Of a DNA stretch of 10,279 nucleotides, positions 1-7,325 are shown in pieces. Made by a program: the position numbers and the translations under genes. Every line of letters starts with the position of its first letter. Positions within the stretch are counted from its first letter, which is position 1. The stretch is from SIG223 sp964442785 (GTDB lineage: Bacteria; Bacillota_I; Bacilli_A; RFN20; DUOF01): positions 1 to 10,279 of the forward strand of contig CAYTZW010000035.1 of the NCBI GenBank assembly GCA_964442785.1, written 5' to 3'. The notes under the pieces were generated by a model. It was given only the letters and a program-made list of their open reading frames with translations, was not told the origin of the DNA and ran no database searches.

Positions 1-2170
1 CTGGACCAACAGTTGCTAAGTGAAGTTTTAATTCATCCCATGAATACATATGTTTAACATAAGAAGATAGGCCATATGCTCCCATAGTTACAGTATTATA
101 TACCCAGTTACCATATGTTGGTGAGTTGTGACCTCTGTCAGCTACTAGGTTAGCAATATAACGATTTTCATATTCATCAAATTCAGAAAAATCAAATCCC
201 TTATATTTTAATAGCATTGTTGAAGTGGTAGCACTACAAATTGAGTTACCAATATCTGGAACCACATTTTGATTAACTTTAGCTACATCATAATCAACAA
301 AACTATCTAAGCCACTAACATCAACTTTATATTCATAATCAGGAATACGAATAGTTATAGCTACTAATCCTAATTTAGGAGAAGCACACTCTTTACTATC
401 ACGTCTTAAAATAATACGATATTGGAAAGCATCACCTACCCCATCAATAGGCAATATTTCATCAACACTCATCTTAGCAATTTTATCATTTTGATTATAA
501 TACAAATTGTTTCTTCCTAAGCCCCAAATTCCATAAGTAAAATATTTACTCCAACTTCCATTTACTCTTATTTTAATTAACAATTCGCATGTAGCTTCCT
601 CACTACTTAAAGCAGCCCAAGAACCAACAAGCTCTTCAAAGTTTTTAGTTTCATAAACACATGAATCATAATAACCATAGATTTCACCATCCATTAAAGA
701 AACTTTTTCATCTTTAATTTCTAAATTAAACATATTATCTTGATTAAAATCATTAGTTTTTTCAACTAAATAATGCAAATCCAATTTTTTAAATGTTGCA
801 ACATTTACATTAAATTCTTTTTCCATACTTTCTTCTCCTATATATAATTTTAATTTTAATTTAACTTCTTCATTTGCCAGGCTAAAATTCACCTTACCAC
901 TATCATCAATTATATCTTTATTACTAGATTCCCATTGGGCTTTAACATCATATGAATATTCATTTTTTAGTTCTAAGTTGCTACATACAACTTGTGGTAT
1001 ATCAATTGTATCTAAAACCAATTCTAATCTTTTCAAATTAGAATATGGTTTCACTATAACTTCATATTCTTTTTTTATTTCTTCTCCACTACAAATAAAT
1101 ACTCCGGTTAGTTTTACTAAAGCGTCTTCTTTAACATAAGAACATTTTCCACTATCAGATAAGATATCTTTTTTATCACTAGACCAGTTAATACTAACCC
1201 CGTTATAGCTATTAACTAATTCGATATCATCACTAATTTCTCTATCTACTTTAACATTATTAATAGCCTCATCTAGTAATTCACTAATGCTTTTAATAAC
1301 AAAAGTTCCCATAGATACCTTTTCAGTAGTTGCTCCAATTGTTGCATTAACAAAGATTTCCGTTTCTCTTCTTACATCAGTATGAATTATTTTTCCACTA
1401 TTATAAAAGTGAGAAATATCAAAATCATAATCTAATTTTACTAAATAGTCATTTACTAAATATTTTTTAACAAAATTAACTCTTTCATCATTAATTTCTA
1501 AAACAAAAGTTTTTTTAAATTCTTCAATAATACTTTTTTCAAAATCATGATATTTTTCACTTAATGAAGACAAACTTAAACTATTAATTTTACCAACATT
1601 TTTACTTAAAACAGCTTTACCTAATGTAGCTTCTAAAACTACACTTGCCTCAATTTCAGTATCATTATGAATTATATAATTATTTTCATCTAAAATGTTA
1701 TTACTTAAAGTCCATTTTAAACTGATTTCTTTATCATTATAAATCACACTATCTAAAAGTTCTACTTTATAATCATCAGTTTGCTTAAATTCATATTGAG
1801 CTAAAAACTCACCTACTAGTGCTTCATCGCTATTTGCCTCATCACCATTTAAAGAAACACTGACAATTTCACCAAGCACTTTACTTACAGAATAATTACC
1901 TAATGTAGCTTTTACTTCTAAAGGAGATCTTAATGTCCCTAAATAATGAATTAATTTATTATTTTCATCTAATAAATTATCACTATAATTCCATTCTAAG
2001 GAAATGACTTGATTATTATAAGTAATTTCTTTAGGAAAATCAAACTCCTCTTGATTTACATCATATGTATAATTATTTATAAATTCATTTAAAATTTCTT
2101 CTTCATTAATTTTTTTGCAACCTACCAGAAATATTAAAAACATTAATAAAAACAATAATTTATTTTTCAT
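1..2170 (-). CDS. Secreted lipoprotein with Ig-like modules and a C39-like cysteine peptidase domain (3' end beyond window)
   Basis: The ATG at 2168-2170 follows a GGGAG ribosome binding site, and the frame stays open to the left edge, giving 723 visible residues without a stop. A hydrophobic signal peptide ends in the lipobox LVGC with Cys18, so the protein should be lipid-anchored outside the membrane. Residues 27-458 hold five degenerate bacterial Ig-like modules. Residues about 500-610 (with SWAALSSEEATCELLIKIR, the WG near 548-550 and GDAFQYRIILRR near 578-589) resemble the region preceding the peptidase in actinobacterial-type 'peptidase C39 family' proteins. Then come VPDIGNSICSATTSTMLL with candidate nucleophile Cys645, GNWVYNT near 687-693, and YSWDELKLHLATVGP at the edge. 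The catalytic His is expected just beyond the window. Family assignment rests on motif memory. Substrate is unknown; a cell-wall or secreted peptide target is inference. Confidence 0.8.
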   Translation of the reverse strand, partial: MKNKLLFLLMFLIFLVGCKKINEEEILNEFINNYTYDVNQEEFDFPKEITYNNQVISLEWNYSDNLLDENNKLIHYLGTLRSPLEVKATLGNYSVSKVLGEIVSVSLNGDEANSDEALVGEFLAQYEFKQTDDYKVELLDSVIYNDKEISLKWTLSNNILDENNYIIHNDTEIEASVVLEATLGKAVLSKNVGKINSLSLSSLSEKYHDFEKSIIEEFKKTFVLEINDERVNFVKKYLVNDYLVKLDYDFDISHFYNSGKIIHTDVRRETEIFVNATIGATTEKVSMGTFVIKSISELLDEAINNVKVDREISDDIELVNSYNGVSINWSSDKKDILSDSGKCSYVKEDALVKLTGVFICSGEEIKKEYEVIVKPYSNLKRLELVLDTIDIPQVVCSNLELKNEYSYDVKAQWESSNKDIIDDSGKVNFSLANEEVKLKLKLYIGEESMEKEFNVNVATFKKLDLHYLVEKTNDFNQDNMFNLEIKDEKVSLMDGEIYGYYDSCVYETKNFEELVGSWAALSSEEATCELLIKIRVNGSWSKYFTYGIWGLGRNNLYYNQNDKIAKMSVDEILPIDGVGDAFQYRIILRRDSKECASPKLGLVAITIRIPDYEYKVDVSGLDSFVDYDVAKVNQNVVPDIGNSICSATTSTMLLKYKGFDFSEFDEYENRYIANLVADRGHNSPTYGNWVYNTVTMGAYGLSSYVKHMYSWDELKLHLATVGP
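797..2092 (-). repeat. Five tandem degenerate Ig-like modules encoded in the C39-like lipoprotein
   Basis: Modules at residues about 27-107, 119-200, 214-295, 298-374 and 379-458. The first three share a clear pattern: an ISLxW or LDYxF strand, an IxH turn (His75, His168, His263), and AT(L/I)G (from 88, 181, 276), giving a period of 93-95 residues. Modules 1 and 2 also share LLDENN/ILDENN. Modules 4 and 5 have the INWSS / QWESS plus SGK pattern typical of atrophied bacterial Ig (aBig) domains, 83 residues apart. They probably form a stalk that carries the peptidase away from the membrane. Confidence 0.65.
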
Positions 2171-2196
2171 AAAATATTCTCCCTTTTGTTTAACTA

Positions 2197-2225
2197 ATTA
2201 TATCATTTCTTTTATCTTTTGAAAA
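2197..2225 (-). promoter_or_regulatory. Promoter of the C39-like lipoprotein gene
   Basis: On the minus strand, TATAAT (2197-2202) is preceded by TGA, forming an extended -10 (TGnTATAAT). A TTTTCA -35-like box (2220-2225) lies 17 bases upstream. The start codon is about 27 bases downstream of the -10 box, with the ribosome binding site between them. Confidence 0.65.
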
Positions 2226-2253
2226 GAGAAAATTAATAAGATAATTGCTATAT

Positions 2254-2295
2254 AAAAAAATTGAAATAGTGTGCCTCTTGCGAGACACACTATTT
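2254..2295 (-). terminator. Rho-independent terminator of the candidate small RNA
   Basis: A perfect 10-bp inverted repeat, AAATAGTGTG (2264-2273) with CACACTATTT (2286-2295), has three further inner pairs after one mismatch. On the minus strand it is followed by CAA and seven T (2254-2260). On the plus strand there is no T-run, so it works leftward only. It lies upstream of the C39 gene's promoter, so it ends a transcript that starts between it and the SGNH gene. Confidence 0.65.
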
Positions 2296-2366
2296 AGGAA
2301 GGGGATGTTTGTGAATAAAAATTATTCACTGCTTTATGTAGGGGATAAGTACAGCTTTTCAGCTGC
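2254..2366 (-). ncRNA. Candidate leftward small RNA with two UCCCC motifs (RsaE/RoxS-like in design)
   Basis: A complete transcription unit lies on the minus strand without a convincing reading frame. The promoter at 2373-2401 predicts a start near 2366. The RNA would begin with a hairpin CAGCT-GAAA-AGCTG (2352-2365), whose loop is a GNRA tetraloop on this strand. Then comes an open stretch with UAUCCCCUAC (CCCC at 2341-2344), an 8-bp perfect hairpin GTGAATAA/TTATTCAC (2311-2329), a second open stretch AAACAUCCCCUUCC (CCCC at 2301-2304), and a terminator hairpin with a T7 run. Unpaired UCCC motifs that pair with Shine-Dalgarno sequences are known from RsaE/RoxS-type RNAs of Bacilli. Similarity here is in design and short motifs; homology is not shown. 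It could instead be an antisense RNA acting on the start of the SGNH gene's transcript. Confidence 0.5.
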
Positions 2367-2372
2367 AACAAT

Positions 2373-2401
2373 ATTATATAACAACTTATTTTATATTGCA
2401 A
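2373..2401 (-). promoter_or_regulatory. Promoter of the candidate small RNA
   Basis: On the minus strand, TTGCAA (2396-2401) and a consensus TATAAT (2373-2378) are separated by exactly 17 bases. The predicted start, about 7 bases downstream at 2366, falls directly at the first hairpin of the RNA. Confidence 0.5.
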
Positions 2402-2454
2402 CATTTTTTTACTTTTTTTTTAACATTTTTATATCTATTGTCACATTTTTGTTG

Positions 2455-2472
2455 TATAATAAGTTGGGTGAT
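2455..2472 (+). promoter_or_regulatory. Possible -10 box and ribosome binding site of the SGNH hydrolase gene
   Basis: A consensus TATAAT lies at 2455-2460, but no good -35 box is found at 16-18 bases; TTGTCA at 2438-2443 is only 11 bases away. GGTGAT at 2467-2472, complementary to the 16S 3' end, sits 4 bases before the ATG at 2477 and decides that start. If the -10 box is used, the leader would be only about 10 bases. Poor -35 boxes are also seen at promoters read by alternative sigma factors. Confidence 0.35.
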
Positions 2473-2476
2473 TAAA

Positions 2477-3529
2477 ATGGATATAAAAACAATTGATAAA
2501 AATATGGCTGATGCCAAAATAACTGAGGAAACTTTCAAATGGTTAAACGGACTAAATGAACCATTCACTGTTCATGGTCTTTATTGGAAAGAAGAAAACA
2601 ACAACTTTCATCGTTTACGTGATAGTTTAGTAACAAGAGAAAACTTAAAAAATTTATCTATGCATCCATCTGGTGCATATATCTCTTTTGCAACTGATTC
2701 TACATCTATTCAGTTAAAAGTAAAAAACTCATCAGCTGCCTATATGGCACATATGAGCGCTTGTGGGCAAGGAGGACTTGATCTTTATTTTAAAAATAAA
2801 GATAAATACACATTTCTTACAACAACTAAAATCAATAAAGCTGAATATGAAATAACTATTATCAAAGATATGGATAAAAAACTAAGAGAGTTTAGATTAT
2901 ATCTACCTCTTTATATTGCTTTAATTGATTTAGAAATTGGTTTTGATACAGATAGTGTAGTTAGTAAAGCTGAGCCTATTAGAAATGATGCTATCATTTG
3001 CTATGGTACTTCTATTTCACAAGGAGGATGTGCAACGCGTCCGGGAATGAACTATTCTAGCATTTTAGAAAGATTATTAAAAAAATATGAAGTATATAAT
3101 TTCGGTTTTTCAGGTAATGCTCATCTTGACGCTGAAGTTGCGCGTGACATTAGTAGTATTAAAAACATTAAATATATCATTATTGAATCTGAATCAAATA
3201 ACACATATGATAGAACTAAAGAAAGATTAGAAAACTTTATAAATATTTTATTGGAAAAAAATCCTGATGTTGTGATATATGTTTTAAGCCATTATCCACA
3301 TCCATTCACAAATATCAATAAAGAATTTGATATAAGCATGAAAAAACACAAAATTTTACACAAAGTAATTTGTAATAAATTTAAAGATAATGTGACTTAT
3401 ATTGATGGAGAAAAAATCTTAAAATCCTTCAATTATGAAGAAACAGTTGATAATGTTCACCTAACAGATTTAGGATTTTATTTTGTTGCAAAATATTTTG
3501 AAAAAATTATTAAAAAAAATGAGAAGTAA
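2477..3529 (+). CDS. SGNH/GDSL hydrolase with N-terminal GxDLY domain
   Basis: A 350-residue protein. The N-terminal half is a beta-rich accessory domain bearing the GxDLY-type motif GGLDLY (99-104). The C-terminal half is an SGNH hydrolase: CYGTSISQGGCATRPGMNY with candidate nucleophile Ser179, GFSGNA (210-215), ESESNN (237-242) at the place of the family's DxxPN block, and DNVHLTDLGF with Asp325 and His328. All catalytic blocks are present. Members are usually esterases acting on acyl or acetyl groups, often on carbohydrates; the substrate here is unknown. ATG 2477 is preferred because it has a ribosome binding site. A longer TTG start at 2396 would add a hydrophobic leader but has none. 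No signal peptide is seen from 2477, so it is predicted cytoplasmic. It lies 38 bases upstream of the sigma gene on the same strand, and is probably co-transcribed with it. Confidence 0.85.
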   Translation: MDIKTIDKNMADAKITEETFKWLNGLNEPFTVHGLYWKEENNNFHRLRDSLVTRENLKNLSMHPSGAYISFATDSTSIQLKVKNSSAAYMAHMSACGQGGLDLYFKNKDKYTFLTTTKINKAEYEITIIKDMDKKLREFRLYLPLYIALIDLEIGFDTDSVVSKAEPIRNDAIICYGTSISQGGCATRPGMNYSSILERLLKKYEVYNFGFSGNAHLDAEVARDISSIKNIKYIIIESESNNTYDRTKERLENFINILLEKNPDVVIYVLSHYPHPFTNINKEFDISMKKHKILHKVICNKFKDNVTYIDGEKILKSFNYEETVDNVHLTDLGFYFVAKYFEKIIKKNEK

Positions 3530-3567
3530 TTTGTTATTATACTGGAAGCAAATAGAAAGGCTAACTT

Positions 3568-4074
3568 ATGAACGCTAAAGAGTTAGAAAAAATTGTTGAA
3601 AGATATCGTAGTGGCGAGTCTCATCTTTTTGATGACATCTATTACGAAACACAAAAAGGCGTTTACTTAACCATTTCAACAATCATTAAAGACAAAAGTA
3701 CAATTGAAGACTTAATGCAAGATGTTTATCTTAAAGCAATTAACAGCCTAGCTTCATACAAAGCCGGAACAAACTTTTGTGCCTGGATTTGTACGATTGC
3801 TAGAAATCATACCATTAATTATTATAATCGCAAAAAGCGTGAATCTTTAGTTGATGAAATAGATGAAGAATATCTATTCACAACAAGCGATAATAGAGAT
3901 TCACTTTTAGCTAGCGCTTTTAAAATCTTAGATGGTGATGAACGCGATATTATTTTATATCATATTGTGTTAAACTTTAAATTTAAAGATATTGCTAATA
4001 TCCTAAACATTCCCTTAAGTACAGCTTTTTTCATCTATAAAAAAGCTTTAAACAAAATAAAAAAGGAGTTATGA
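3568..4074 (+). CDS. ECF-type sigma-70 family RNA polymerase sigma factor
   Basis: A 168-residue protein, normal length for an ECF sigma factor. Region 2 spans about 20-92, with the region 2.2 core-binding helix DLMQDVYLKA (48-57) and a basic/aromatic -10 recognition segment (68-92, including the IARNHTINYY motif and then RKKR). A short linker leads to region 4 (about 115-166), whose helix-turn-helix is KDIANILNIPLSTAFFIYKKAL. There is no region 3, as expected. A GAAAGG ribosome binding site at 3555-3560 lies 7 bases before the ATG. The stop TGA is 3 bases before the next gene, which encodes a membrane protein, the usual arrangement for a sigma factor and its membrane-bound anti-sigma factor. 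Self-activation would be expected from the family, but no promoter of its own is evident in the 38-base gap. Confidence 0.88.
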   Translation: MNAKELEKIVERYRSGESHLFDDIYYETQKGVYLTISTIIKDKSTIEDLMQDVYLKAINSLASYKAGTNFCAWICTIARNHTINYYNRKKRESLVDEIDEEYLFTTSDNRDSLLASAFKILDGDERDIILYHIVLNFKFKDIANILNIPLSTAFFIYKKALNKIKKEL

Positions 4075-4077
4075 TTT

Positions 4078-4734
4078 ATGAAAATCAAAACATTCAAAAA
4101 ACAATTGAGAAGCGAGAATTATATTATTCCTGATGTTTTGGACAGTTTAAAAAGCGTTGCCTATACTAAAGAATATCCACTTGTTACTCAAAAAAATTCG
4201 TTTTTTAAAACTATTATTCAATTAGTTCCCGTTACAACAGTATTTATTATTTGCTTACTAGTATTATTTAATCTTGAAGAAAATTCATCTTTTAATACCC
4301 CTCATGAAGGAGAAAGAATTGTTGAAGAAAAGCAACCTGAAGGATTAATTGATCCTAATCAAATACCTAAAACACTTAGTCAAGATGATTTTTACGACTA
4401 TTATATAAATAATAGTAATAAATCTTTTAATTTTGATACTTTTATGGATGATTATGCTTCATCTTCTTCTACTCCAGAACTAAATCTTCCTGATGTAGAA
4501 GCTGAATGTTCAAATGAAAATTATTGCATGTATATCATTAAAGAGGGAAATAATACTATTTCAGTATTAGATGAAGATACTTTTCTTTATCTTTTAAACT
4601 ATATGAAAAAAAATAATAGTAATATAATTGATAGTGTCAATAATGTCAAAGAAAAATTCTCTATTCCTGATAGTGATACAAAAGCTATTAGTGATGCATA
4701 CAATTATATAAAAAATAATAATATAATAAAATAA
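4078..4734 (+). CDS. Single-pass membrane protein, putative anti-sigma factor
   Basis: A 218-residue protein. A short cytoplasmic N-terminus (1-44, with PDVLDSLKSVA at 18-28) precedes one transmembrane helix (about 45-66), followed by an acidic, Asn- and Ser-rich outer domain of about 150 residues. Cys144 and Cys150 in that domain could form a disulfide. The ATG at 4078 is 3 bases past the sigma stop, and the AAGGAG at 4063-4068 lies inside the end of the sigma gene, so the two are translationally linked. Position, topology and size support an anti-sigma role: holding the sigma factor at the membrane through the cytoplasmic segment until a signal arrives. The zinc-binding HxxxCxxC motif of ZAS anti-sigma factors is absent. 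No named family is recognised. It is followed directly by a terminator. Confidence 0.65.
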   Translation: MKIKTFKKQLRSENYIIPDVLDSLKSVAYTKEYPLVTQKNSFFKTIIQLVPVTTVFIICLLVLFNLEENSSFNTPHEGERIVEEKQPEGLIDPNQIPKTLSQDDFYDYYINNSNKSFNFDTFMDDYASSSSTPELNLPDVEAECSNENYCMYIIKEGNNTISVLDEDTFLYLLNYMKKNNSNIIDSVNNVKEKFSIPDSDTKAISDAYNYIKNNNIIK

Positions 4735-4749
4735 TTGATTAAATAGTTT

Positions 4750-4776
4750 GGTTGACTTTTATGTCATCCTTTTTTT
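4750..4776 (+). terminator. Rho-independent terminator of the SGNH/sigma/anti-sigma unit
   Basis: GGTTGAC (4750-4756) pairs with GTCATCC (4763-4769) with one T-T mismatch, around a 6-base loop, and is followed by seven T. It starts 16 bases after the anti-sigma stop codon. Confidence 0.75.
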
Positions 4777-4780
4777 ATAC

Positions 4781-4812
4781 AAAAAAGCCTGAAACACAAG
4801 TATTCCAAGCTT
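4781..4812 (-). terminator. Rho-independent terminator of the DUF2779/lipoprotein unit
   Basis: On the minus strand, AAGCTTG (4806-4812) pairs with CAGGCTT (4785-4791) with one G-U pair. The stem continues inward to a CTTG loop, about 12 pairs in total, and runs into six T. It begins 5 bases after the stop codon of the lipoprotein and lies back to back with the plus-strand terminator. Confidence 0.75.
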
Positions 4813-4817
4813 TAATT

Positions 4818-7325
4818 TTAGTCAATTACATAATCTGTTAAATCAGTCATTTCAATAATAACTATAGATAAATATTTTTGATATTCATCATATACATAAT
4901 TATTTGATTTAACATTAACTTCACAATTTCCTTGTTTTTTATAGCATAATCTTGCATAGTTATATGAACCCCAAGCTAAGCTATTAAATACAGGAGTATA
5001 GTAATCTTCAATCATACCCTTTTGTTCATCTGTTAAATCTTCAGTATCAGAATCTTTCAAATATAGTTTGATTTCTTCAAGAGTTGGGATATTTCTTTCT
5101 TCAAATCTATCCATATCATTATTGCTTACTTTTACATAAACGTGATATGCAACATCGGATACAATATATTTATATCCGCCATCATTTTTTCCATATACTT
5201 CAACTTCTTCAGATGTAGGATCTTTTACCCATAATTCTTTAGCTGCTTCTAATAAAGCACTATTAACATCATCAGCTCCAAATGTACCTAAGTTATCATA
5301 AACTAAAGCAATTCCTGCAGTTTTATATTTAGCTAAATCCATATTATAGAATAATTCACCTGATGTATTATCACCAATTAAATATGGAGCTTCATCATAT
5401 TTCAAATCTATTAATTCAGCAAAATCTTTATAAGCATTCTTTCCTTGTATAAAATATTCAACAAGCAAACCATAGAACTCTTCAATTAAGGCCTTTTGTT
5501 CACTACTCCAAGTAGATGGGTCAGCATAATTACCATTTTCATCTAAATAACTTAGAGCAAATTCAAAACCAGTAGCGCTAATATATTCATCAGCAAGTTC
5601 TTGCATAACATCTTTAAATTTTTGCCAATACAATGATGCTTCATCATAATTACTTAATGAATATTTATCTTCTAAATAATCAGTTTTTAAATTTTCCCAT
5701 AAGTAGTAATATGCTAGTTCTTTATCAGTTCTAACTTGATATATTTCCATTAAGAAGTTTTCCCATCCATATGAAGGCAAGTATCCAAGTACACCATATC
5801 CACCACTTTCGAACATTTCCTTTTCGCTTTCTACTTCAAGTAAAACATTTTGCCATGCACTATTATTAATAATTCTATCTTTTTCACTACCAACAACCGT
5901 TAAGTCATATACTTGATTAATATCTTTATCATATAATTCATTATAATAATTAATTAATTCACTTAAAGCAAATGGTCCAAATCTATAATCCATTAAATCA
6001 AATAATTCATCAGTTGTTAATAATTCATCCATAAATGAAAGAATTACACCATCATATTTTACATTTCCATCATAGAAACTATCCCCAGGATAGTATTCAT
6101 TGATATATTTATCTTGAATAAATTTATCATAGATAACTAATTCAAACTTCAAACGCAATTGATTCATTACTGTTTCTGTATAAGTAATTTCATCTTCACC
6201 AGTTATAAATTCATTATCTAATAAAATTTGTCTTATTTCTTCTTTAGAATCTTCATATGATTTCTTTTCTTCTTTTCCAACTAAAAGAATAGTATAGAAG
6301 GTACTACTAATTTCTTCAGTTAAAGTAGTATACCAATTAGAGTTTTCAGTTGATTCACTATTATAGCTAGATAAAGTAGATAATGCAGTACGTAATCTAC
6401 TGTTCATAGTTTTAATAACACTACTTGGATAATACAAAACACTTTCTTTATCTAAATTAAATTTATAATTACCATTTTCAATACTATATTCTTTTCCTTC
6501 TGTTAATTGATATGATTTATCAACACTTTCTTTAAATATATTACTATTGTTATATAGTTTAATATAAAAATCAATAATTTCATTATCTGTTAATGCTTCG
6601 CCAGTATCATTCTTAACAAATTTCTTATTATTTTCATCACTATCATCAACTTTAATATTCAATTCTTTTAAAGTGTTTTTAAAAGATAATTCAGTTTCAA
6701 AAGGCACAATAATCATATAATAGTTATCAAACATATTATTTTTCCAATATGATTGATAATCACCATTTCCAAAATCAACACCACTTCTATAAAGTTCTTG
6801 ATAATCTTTAGCAATTTTTTCTTCTGCTAATTCAATACGATAATATTTTCTAATATCCTCAGTTGTTCTATAACCATATTTATAAAATTGGTTAGCAAAA
6901 TCTTGTTCAAGTTCTTGAATTTCTTCACTAGTATAATTATCTTTACCATTAGGATATTTATCGTTTTCTATTGCTTTATCAATTTCTTCTTCAGTGACTA
7001 AGTCATAATAAGATACTTCTTCAATATCTTTATAATTACCATTAGTTAAAACTTCGATTAATCCTTCTTTACCAATAGTTTTTACCATCAATTCATTTGT
7101 CCATTCAACAACAACACCTAAACCAGTGTCAGCTCTTAAATGAACAAACATATCTTCTTTTGTTATATTATATGTGATATCTTTAAATTTAACAGTTGCA
7201 TATACAGTATCTGTTGCTTCATTAGGAAAGATTGGTTCATTCTTCTCCTCAGGAATATTCTCTTTACATCCGACACCAACTATTATTGATAACACAACTA
7301 ATAACATTAGTAAAAATTTTTTCAT
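4818..7325 (-). CDS. Large lipoprotein with PrsA/SurA-like (foldase-like) segments
   Basis: An 835-residue lipoprotein with a signal peptide ending VGVGC (Cys20), so anchored outside the membrane. Residues about 41-190 resemble the N-terminal chaperone part of PrsA/SurA foldases: a VYATVKF strand, ITKEDMF helix start, then a long helical stretch including RTTEDIRKYYRIELAEEKI. A second copy of the opening motif occurs at 437-450 (TTDELFDLMDYRFG), matching 55-68 without gaps, so the protein may hold two such units. No parvulin peptidyl-prolyl isomerase signature was recognised. Apart from the lipobox the only cysteines seen are Cys795 and Cys802, a possible disulfide. The size is far above the roughly 300 residues of a normal PrsA. 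AGGAG lies 9 bases before the ATG, inside the end of the upstream DUF2779 gene. A role in folding or holding exported proteins is inference; lipoprotein status is firm. Confidence 0.6.
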   Translation of the reverse strand: MKKFLLMLLVVLSIIVGVGCKENIPEEKNEPIFPNEATDTVYATVKFKDITYNITKEDMFVHLRADTGLGVVVEWTNELMVKTIGKEGLIEVLTNGNYKDIEEVSYYDLVTEEEIDKAIENDKYPNGKDNYTSEEIQELEQDFANQFYKYGYRTTEDIRKYYRIELAEEKIAKDYQELYRSGVDFGNGDYQSYWKNNMFDNYYMIIVPFETELSFKNTLKELNIKVDDSDENNKKFVKNDTGEALTDNEIIDFYIKLYNNSNIFKESVDKSYQLTEGKEYSIENGNYKFNLDKESVLYYPSSVIKTMNSRLRTALSTLSSYNSESTENSNWYTTLTEEISSTFYTILLVGKEEKKSYEDSKEEIRQILLDNEFITGEDEITYTETVMNQLRLKFELVIYDKFIQDKYINEYYPGDSFYDGNVKYDGVILSFMDELLTTDELFDLMDYRFGPFALSELINYYNELYDKDINQVYDLTVVGSEKDRIINNSAWQNVLLEVESEKEMFESGGYGVLGYLPSYGWENFLMEIYQVRTDKELAYYYLWENLKTDYLEDKYSLSNYDEASLYWQKFKDVMQELADEYISATGFEFALSYLDENGNYADPSTWSSEQKALIEEFYGLLVEYFIQGKNAYKDFAELIDLKYDEAPYLIGDNTSGELFYNMDLAKYKTAGIALVYDNLGTFGADDVNSALLEAAKELWVKDPTSEEVEVYGKNDGGYKYIVSDVAYHVYVKVSNNDMDRFEERNIPTLEEIKLYLKDSDTEDLTDEQKGMIEDYYTPVFNSLAWGSYNYARLCYKKQGNCEVNVKSNNYVYDEYQKYLSIVIIEMTDLTDYVID

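Noticed and set aside
2305..2475. Hydrophobic 54-56 residue reading frame with a strong AGGAAGGGG before ATG 2305 or GTG 2311, ending one base before the SGNH start
   Set aside because: The ribosome-binding-like stretch is the complement of the small RNA's C-rich motif, the hydrophobic part comes from poly-T runs, and the minus-strand promoter and terminator explain the region better. A real small membrane protein is not fully excluded.
2396..2476. TTG start extending the SGNH hydrolase by 27 hydrophobic residues, like a signal anchor
   Set aside because: There is no ribosome binding site before the TTG, the stretch is translated poly-T, and a TATAAT lies within it. ATG 2477 has GGTGAT at good spacing.
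2386..2568. Minus-strand 60-residue frame opposite the SGNH start
   Set aside because: It overlaps the real gene on the opposite strand, has no good ribosome binding site and no recognisable product.
4071..4073. ATG overlapping the sigma stop as start of the membrane protein
   Set aside because: It is in a different frame from the 218-residue protein, whose frame starts at 4078.
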